9,671 nt of DNA, from positions 1 through 9,671 of the forward strand of contig CAMLET010000084.1 in assembly GCA_946479125.1 (NCBI GenBank), written 5' to 3'. The stretch's first letter is position 1; each line of letters opens with the position of its first letter. Below, piece by piece: positions 6,196 to 9,671 of this stretch. The notes under the pieces were generated by a model, which saw only the letters and a program-made list of their open reading frames with translations, did not search any database and was not told the DNA's origin. Source of the stretch: an uncultured Flavobacteriales bacterium (GTDB lineage: Bacteria; Bacteroidota; Bacteroidia; Flavobacteriales; Crocinitomicaceae). The position numbers and the translations under genes are program-made.

Positions 6196-6633
6196 TTAAA
6201 GTTGTCCTTTATCAGCAAAACTATAATAACCCGATGCAGTTAGAATTACATGGTCAAGTACATCTATTTGCAACATTGCCCCTGCTTTTGCAAGTCTTTT
6301 AGTTAGGGTTATATCAGCATCACTAGGTTTTAATTTACCTGATGGATGGTTGTGAGCCAGTATAATTCCCGACGCCATGGTTTTAAGTGCAACGGAGAAG
6401 ATCAATTTTGCATCTGCAATTGTCTCAGACACCCCACCAATGGAAACTGGATAAATTCCTAAGACATTGTTTGCACGGTTAAGCAGGATGATTTTAAACT
6501 CTTCAAAAAGCTCAATGGTATTCTTGTTCCATGTTTGTTTTAATAAGTCAAAGGCATCAAAGCTACAACCTATTGTTTTGCTTGGAAGTTTTGTCCTTCT
6601 GTATGAAACTTTTATCTCTGAAATGTTTTCCAT
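6196..6633 (-). CDS. RadC-like JAMM/MPN-domain protein
   Basis: The 145-residue protein is a compact RadC-type JAB domain without the N-terminal helix-hairpin-helix part of full RadC (about 225 aa). The metal site is complete: a glutamate in LFEEFKIILLNRANNVLG (E44 or E45), then HNHPSGKLKPSDAD with H94, H96, S104 and D107, an exact HxHx7SxxD. It ends DHVILTASGYYSFADKGQL, the usual RadC ending. Short RadC-like genes are typical of plasmids, integrative elements and genomic islands in Bacteroidota. RadC's old link to DNA repair is disputed and its substrate is unknown. The gene is divergent from the polymerase-like gene across a 244-bp region. It lies next to the tRNA fragment, consistent with an element edge. 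Confidence 0.92.
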   Translation of the reverse strand: MENISEIKVSYRRTKLPSKTIGCSFDAFDLLKQTWNKNTIELFEEFKIILLNRANNVLGIYPVSIGGVSETIADAKLIFSVALKTMASGIILAHNHPSGKLKPSDADITLTKRLAKAGAMLQIDVLDHVILTASGYYSFADKGQL

Positions 6634-6663
6634 GGGTGTAGATTTTAGTGATAATATTTTAAT

Positions 6664-6710
6664 GGGGTGCGGGGACTTTCCCCTTCCAAAATCATGCGGG
6701 GGTCGCCGAG
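6664..6710. promoter_or_regulatory. GC-rich palindromic island between RadC-like and polymerase-like genes
   Basis: A short G/C-rich stretch stands out in otherwise AT-rich DNA. It holds the hairpin GGGGA-CTT-TCCCC (6671-6683), two copies of TGCGGGG 27 bp apart (6668-6674 and 6695-6701), and GTCGCCGAG. No reading frame uses it. It could be an origin of replication or transfer, or the 5' region of a structured transcript. The sequence alone does not choose between these. Confidence 0.4.
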
Positions 6711-6759
6711 TTAGTCACTCTTGTCTGAAATATTCTCAGAAAATTTTTGTGAAGATATT

Positions 6760-6778
6760 CGTAATGGAAATGATTACG
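6760..6778. promoter_or_regulatory. Perfect inverted repeat CGTAAT-N7-ATTACG
   Basis: Six-base arms at 6760-6765 and 6773-6778 surround seven bases in the divergent promoter region, about 100 bp upstream of the polymerase-like gene. A protein-binding site is plausible. The spacing also allows a small hairpin, but no T-tract follows. Confidence 0.35.
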
Positions 6779-6785
6779 TCTTAAC

Positions 6786-6804
6786 TAATTCCATGAATTA
6801 ATTC
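6786..6804. promoter_or_regulatory. Candidate operator with three GAATTA/TAATTC half-sites
   Basis: TAATTCcatGAATTAATTC contains a 6-bp inverted repeat with a 3-bp spacer and an overlapping 10-bp perfect palindrome (6795-6804). The same half-sites recur at the XRE gene promoter (8656-8675). That suggests a shared regulator, though AT-rich DNA makes chance matches possible. Confidence 0.35.
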
Positions 6805-6865
6805 ACCCTATAATCCTTGATTTTACTGGTGATTCTTAAAAAGGAGAAACATAGGGGAGATATAT

Positions 6866-6873
6866 TAGATTTG
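6866..6873 (+). promoter_or_regulatory. -7 promoter element TAGATTTG for the polymerase-like gene
   Basis: An exact match to the Bacteroidota -7 consensus TAnnTTTG, four bases before the annotated ATG at 6878. No clear -33 TTG is seen at the right distance. If the element is real, transcription starts at about the ATG. The mRNA is then leaderless, or translation begins at the in-frame ATG at 6920 (residue 15) or 6938 (residue 21). Confidence 0.45.
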
Positions 6874-6877
6874 TAGA

Positions 6878-8260
6878 ATGGTTATAAAGTTGGTAGTACC
6901 TGATATAGATATTGAATCTATGTTGGGGGTTGACGGTATGGATTTTAAAACTGATGGCAAACGTCAGAAATATGTTGATTGCATCTATTATGTTTTGTAT
7001 TCAATAGTCAATCAATGCAATGTCCAGAGAAGTAAATTTTTAGCAAGTGGCTATGTCCCTTTGTATTCTGTACTACTTAAAGAAGCGTTAGGTAAAAATT
7101 ACAAGCGTTATTTAATGGACTTAGTTGATAATCATATTATTGATGTACGTAAACGAATTCTAAACGGAAATGAGGTTTGGGATTATTCAATGAGGAAGAG
7201 TTTTAGTTTTAGATTGGGTCAGGAATATTCTGGTGTCGGGACAAAAATATATGAGGTCAATGATTGGGTATTACGCAAATTTCTAATTGGTCATCGCTTA
7301 CGGGTAGTCAATGAAAAATACACAGATAAAGCTATAGAAGATAGAGCTCTAATTGATTTCTTTGACAATTGCTTTAATGATTTAACCATAGAGTATGAAC
7401 CTGCGGTTGAGAAGTTGAATGAGTTAAAACAAGCTATTCAGAGTGATGAAAGCGTCAGTATTGATGAGCGTGAAGCAAAGGCAAATGATATGTTTGTATC
7501 AACAAAAGCTACATTGGATCTATTACACTTTAAGACATATAGAACGCTTTTTAGAGATGATCTGACCAAAAGAATATATTCACCTATCACGAGCTTAAAA
7601 AGAGAGTTAAAAGTGTATCTGAGATATAAAGGTGAACCTCTTGTAGTAATGGATATAGCTAATTCACAGCCATTTTTCGTGAATTATATATTTAGAGATC
7701 GGTTTGTTGAGGTTTTAGAAAATAATGCTCTTTTACAAGATTTTTTACCACCTGATAGATTTAAAACAATTAAGAAATTCTGTGATCAGAATCCTTCTAA
7801 CATAGATTTATACAGGCAACTTACTTCAGAAGGAACACTTTACGATTACCTAATGGTTGAACTTGGTAAATTGGACATAAATTTTAAGGATAGGAATAGG
7901 TTTAAGGATTTCTTTTTTAGAATGTTTTACTCACTAAACAATCAAAATTCTGGGGACATTGGTACAGTGAAAAAATTGATGACTAAAACATTTCCTTTAG
8001 TAATGCTGTATGTAGTGATGATTAAGGATTTCAATTACAAAGTATTCCCTATTCTGATGCAGAATATAGAATCCTTCATTATGATAGATAAAATCTCCAA
8101 AACTATTAGAGAAAGACATCCAGAACTACCATTTTTTACTATTCATGACAGTATCTTGTGTTTAAGAGAGCATGCTGAACTCCTGAAAGAAATAATGGAG
8201 AATCAAATTATTGAACACACGGAAGTTGCACCTACTATAGCTATTGAAGTTCCGAGATAA
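6878..8260 (+). CDS. Orphan family-A polymerase-like protein (Pol I/T7 RNAP-type palm and fingers)
   Basis: The 460-residue protein matches no named gene I know, but its C-terminal half carries family-A polymerase landmarks in the right order. KRIYSPITSLKRELKVYLR (231-249) resembles the segment before motif A. Motif A is VVMDIANSQP with D259. The O-helix signature is R339-x3-K343-x3-F347-x3-Y351, the same spacing as E. coli Pol I R754, K758, F762 and Y766. LMQNIESFIMIDKI (393-406) resembles the Pol I MQGTAADIIK helix. Motif C is FFTIHDSILC with H423-D424; Pol I has HDE, while single-subunit RNA polymerases have HDS. The N-terminal 150 residues look like a winged-helix module (YVPLYSVLLKEALGKNYKRYL...). 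No 3'-5' or 5'-3' exonuclease domain is present. It is divergent from the RadC-like gene. Whether it makes DNA, RNA or a primer, or is inactive, is unknown. Confidence 0.65.
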   Translation: MVIKLVVPDIDIESMLGVDGMDFKTDGKRQKYVDCIYYVLYSIVNQCNVQRSKFLASGYVPLYSVLLKEALGKNYKRYLMDLVDNHIIDVRKRILNGNEVWDYSMRKSFSFRLGQEYSGVGTKIYEVNDWVLRKFLIGHRLRVVNEKYTDKAIEDRALIDFFDNCFNDLTIEYEPAVEKLNELKQAIQSDESVSIDEREAKANDMFVSTKATLDLLHFKTYRTLFRDDLTKRIYSPITSLKRELKVYLRYKGEPLVVMDIANSQPFFVNYIFRDRFVEVLENNALLQDFLPPDRFKTIKKFCDQNPSNIDLYRQLTSEGTLYDYLMVELGKLDINFKDRNRFKDFFFRMFYSLNNQNSGDIGTVKKLMTKTFPLVMLYVVMIKDFNYKVFPILMQNIESFIMIDKISKTIRERHPELPFFTIHDSILCLREHAELLKEIMENQIIEHTEVAPTIAIEVPR

Positions 8261-8389
8261 CAAACTCTATTACGTCCATACACTCTCCCTATGTTGATTG
8301 AAACTTCTGTAGGTCAATTATTTCAAGTGTTTCATCAATACGATTATTTTGAATAATTGAATGTATTACATTTTTGCACCATCCAATTA

Positions 8390-8644
8390 CTACTCAAATC
8401 CTTCTGAGAAAAACTCTTCTACAGTAATACCAAGAGCCTTTATCACTTTTATTAGACTAGAGTATCTTAAATCCTGCCCATTCTCGTAGCGCCCAAATTG
8501 TGCACGAGGAATATCATGGTCAAAGGCGAAATTCTCGTAATTGGAATAGCCTTTCTTAATGCGAAGTTGTTTTATACGATCTGCCAGTTTTTGCAACTCT
8601 ATTTTTTGCAACTGTTTCTCTATGTCTTCTCCCTTCTTTGGCAT
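8390..8644 (-). CDS. XRE-family helix-turn-helix regulator
   Basis: The 84-residue protein has a lysine/glutamine-rich N-terminal helix (about 7-20) followed by a five-helix XRE domain: LADRIKQLRIKKGYS (20-34), NYENFAFDHDIPRAQFGRYENG (35-56) holding the turn and recognition helix, and LIKVIKALGITVEEFF (64-79). The ending 'LGITVEEFFSEGF' is characteristic of small Cro/C1-type regulators in Bacteroidota mobile elements. It probably binds DNA as a dimer and controls its own promoter, where a palindrome sits directly upstream (8656-8675). It is divergent from the membrane-protein operon starting at 8730 and convergent with the polymerase-like gene. Targets beyond itself are inferred only from shared half-sites. 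Confidence 0.88.
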   Translation of the reverse strand: MPKKGEDIEKQLQKIELQKLADRIKQLRIKKGYSNYENFAFDHDIPRAQFGRYENGQDLRYSSLIKVIKALGITVEEFFSEGFE

Positions 8645-8648
8645 GAAG

Positions 8649-8656
8649 CAAAGATG
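8649..8656 (-). promoter_or_regulatory. -7-like element CATCTTTG for the XRE gene
   Basis: On the minus strand CATCTTTG matches TAnnTTTG except for the first base and is separated from the XRE start ATG by four bases. The polymerase-like gene has the same spacing. The last base overlaps the adjacent palindrome, so a bound repressor would cover the promoter. Confidence 0.35.
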
Positions 8657-8675
8657 AATTAGTTAAAATTAATTC
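8656..8675. promoter_or_regulatory. Candidate XRE operator, imperfect palindrome
   Basis: GAATTAgttaaaatTAATTC has 8 of 10 arm positions paired (six outer pairs perfect). It lies 11 bp upstream of the XRE start codon, overlapping its putative -7 element. This is the classic layout of autorepression. Confidence 0.45.
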
Positions 8676-8695
8676 GTTACTATTTATTGGATACC

Positions 8696-8705
8696 ACTTA
8701 TAAGT
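8696..8705. promoter_or_regulatory. Perfect 10-bp palindrome ACTTATAAGT before the membrane-protein operon
   Basis: A perfect palindrome 24 bp upstream of the ATG at 8730, in the divergent region shared with the XRE gene. It may be a second operator. In AT-rich DNA this could occur by chance. Confidence 0.25.
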
Positions 8706-8729
8706 AGTTATATGTATTATTTTTATTGA

Positions 8730-9215
8730 ATGAAAACACTCTTAAAAATTCTAATTGTTATAGCTGTACTGGGGTTTGTGGGAAATCTACTAAATGAGAA
8801 AGTAAATGTCCCTCTAATAGCCTTTATTTTCATTTTGGGAGTTGCACTAGTTCTTTTGGAGCATTATAAGCCTCTTGACATGAAGAAGAAACATAAGGAG
8901 GTTATCATATTGGTAGTTTACAATATAGTTTCAAATGAAATGAATACTAAAGACATTCCTAAGTTGATTGATCAATTAATGAAAATCCTGAAATATAGAA
9001 ACAGTATAGGTTTTACAACCGCTGATACTTGTGGTATGTTGATAGAAGATTCAGATTTGAAGTTTAAGGTGTTTTCTGAATTTGATGAACACCAAATAGA
9101 ATATTTTCAGCAAACGTTGAATGAGCTTATGAAGTTCAAACTGTTTCCAGAACAAGTTACTATTTCCAAAGTCAACGATTATCTAAAACGCATATCAACC
9201 ATACAAATAGATTGA
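8730..9215 (+). CDS. Hypothetical membrane protein with cytoplasmic domain, 161 aa
   Basis: I do not recognise this family. Two hydrophobic helices open the protein (about residues 4-19, LLKILIVIAVLGFVGN, and 28-44, PLIAFIFILGVALVLLE). A basic loop (HYKPLDMKKKHKE) and a soluble, mainly helical domain of about 100 residues follow, with no cysteine cluster or catalytic motif I can name. The basic stretch after helix 2 predicts that the domain faces the cytoplasm. The next gene starts 3 bp after its stop and the one after that 2 bp further on, so this is the head of a tight operon divergent from the XRE regulator. Gene order resembles small accessory or immunity cassettes, but function is unknown. 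Confidence 0.75.
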   Translation: MKTLLKILIVIAVLGFVGNLLNEKVNVPLIAFIFILGVALVLLEHYKPLDMKKKHKEVIILVVYNIVSNEMNTKDIPKLIDQLMKILKYRNSIGFTTADTCGMLIEDSDLKFKVFSEFDEHQIEYFQQTLNELMKFKLFPEQVTISKVNDYLKRISTIQID

Positions 9216-9218
9216 TTT

Positions 9219-9599
9219 ATGAGAACACTAAGCATTTTAATCATCCTCTTTTTTTCTTCATCAGCAAAATGTCAATTATCAGAAGTTACTTATGATATAG
9301 AAACTCATGATACTCTTTCCGTTAACAACTATAGTACAGATTGGGCGGAATGGACAGTTGAGGATAATGTTATAACTTGGAGAATGTATGATAAAGACTC
9401 AATCCCTCTCTTAGTAGAACAGTACACAATCGTCTCTAGTCAGGCTACGGAAACAGGCTTTGTTTGGTCGTACGTAGTTAATACTGAAACTGGAGGAATG
9501 ATAACTATTGAATTTTGGATTTATGAGGACAGAAGTAAGGCTGTATCTCACAGGTATGATGACGGAGTAGTGCGTTATTCAGGCAATGTATATTTTTGA
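9219..9599 (+). CDS. Hypothetical exported protein, 126 aa
   Basis: The product begins with a Sec signal (MRTLSILIILFFSSSAKCQ, likely cleavage near residue 19). The cysteine at 18 lacks a proper lipobox, so it is probably a soluble exported protein. The mature part is acidic and beta-rich, with many aromatic residues (DWAEWTVEDNVITWRMYDKDS, GFVWSYVVNTETGG, IEFWIYEDRS), a pattern like small lipocalin-like or beta-sandwich proteins. No family is recognised. It sits between two genes spaced 3 and 2 bp away. Confidence 0.7.
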   Translation: MRTLSILIILFFSSSAKCQLSEVTYDIETHDTLSVNNYSTDWAEWTVEDNVITWRMYDKDSIPLLVEQYTIVSSQATETGFVWSYVVNTETGGMITIEFWIYEDRSKAVSHRYDDGVVRYSGNVYF

Positions 9600-9601
9600 T
9601 T

Positions 9602-9671
9602 ATGCAACGGCTTATTGTTCAATTAAAAGAGCCTTTAAACGCTGAATTTTGCGAGGCTGTAGTGACGTTAT
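9602..9671 (+). CDS. Start of a third operon gene, cut by window end
   Basis: An ATG two bases after the preceding stop opens 23 codons without a stop up to the window end (MQRLIVQLKEPLNAEFCEAV...). The spacing matches that between the two genes before it, which is the main support. There is no signal peptide, and too little is visible for a family. Confidence 0.5.
   Translation, partial: MQRLIVQLKEPLNAEFCEAVVTL

Noticed and set aside
6093..6302. 69-aa plus-strand reading frame
   Set aside because: It overlaps the 3' end of the RadC-like gene on the other strand and has no protein-like composition.
6878..8260. Reverse transcriptase or Rep initiator
   Set aside because: No YxDD box is present, and no HUH or Rep_3 motif is visible. 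The R-x3-K-x3-F-x3-Y helix and HDS motif fit family-A polymerases better.
8261..8389. Intergenic stretch between polymerase-like and XRE genes
   Set aside because: Searched for a convergent terminator or small gene. No convincing hairpin with T-tract or reading frame was seen.

Overview
The window looks like chromosome from a Bacteroidota bacterium, most likely a flavobacterium-type lineage. The genus cannot be fixed; a Fluviicola-like organism is only a guess. The signs are low GC, Sec-signal proteins with Bacteroidota-type cleavage sites (STAQ, SSAQ), a PorT-like outer-membrane barrel, a DUF4403 protein, YwqK/MORN-type repeats, and TAnnTTTG-like -7 promoter elements instead of sigma70 boxes.

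Left part (1-5117), ordinary host chromosome. The 3' end of an EamA/DMT transporter (+) converges on a tightly packed minus-strand cluster. In transcription order this cluster is a DUF4403 membrane-anchored protein (5117-3669), an exported MORN-repeat/TonB-C-like protein (3556-2549), a DUF4180 protein, an unrecognised acidic 131-aa protein, a Coq4-like protein with an intact HDxxHx11E motif, and an outer-membrane beta-barrel. Gaps between the last five are 10-44 bp, which suggests one operon.

Middle (about 5190-5980), a repeat-rich junction with no gene apart from one small GIY-YIG nuclease (5487-5239). The nuclease is bracketed by degenerate copies of a tRNA-3'-end/terminator sequence. Next to it lie two identical 129-bp tandem repeats, plus a diverged copy on the left and a partial copy on the right. 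Each unit carries the end of a tRNA-Val with a REP-like palindrome inserted in the T-loop, and a rho-independent terminator. The right-hand partial copy runs into a clean tRNA-Val(UAC) 3' half whose 5' half is lost.

Right part (about 5980-9671), accessory DNA that looks more AT-rich by eye. It holds a RadC-like JAMM-domain protein (-), a 460-aa protein (+) that reads as an orphan family-A (Pol I/T7 RNAP-like) polymerase palm and fingers with motifs A, B and C but no exonuclease, a small XRE regulator (-), and a three-gene plus-strand operon of unknown membrane/exported proteins whose third gene runs off the window. The tRNA-Val fragment has the position and orientation expected of an attachment-site remnant at the far end of an element integrated in a tRNA-Val gene. 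The element would start near 5980 and continue past 9671. No integrase is visible here, so this is an inference.

The strongest candidate for an undescribed system is the trio RadC-like protein, orphan family-A polymerase and XRE regulator. They are linked by a GC-rich palindromic island between RadC and the polymerase, and by shared GAATTA/TAATTC half-sites upstream of the polymerase and the XRE gene.
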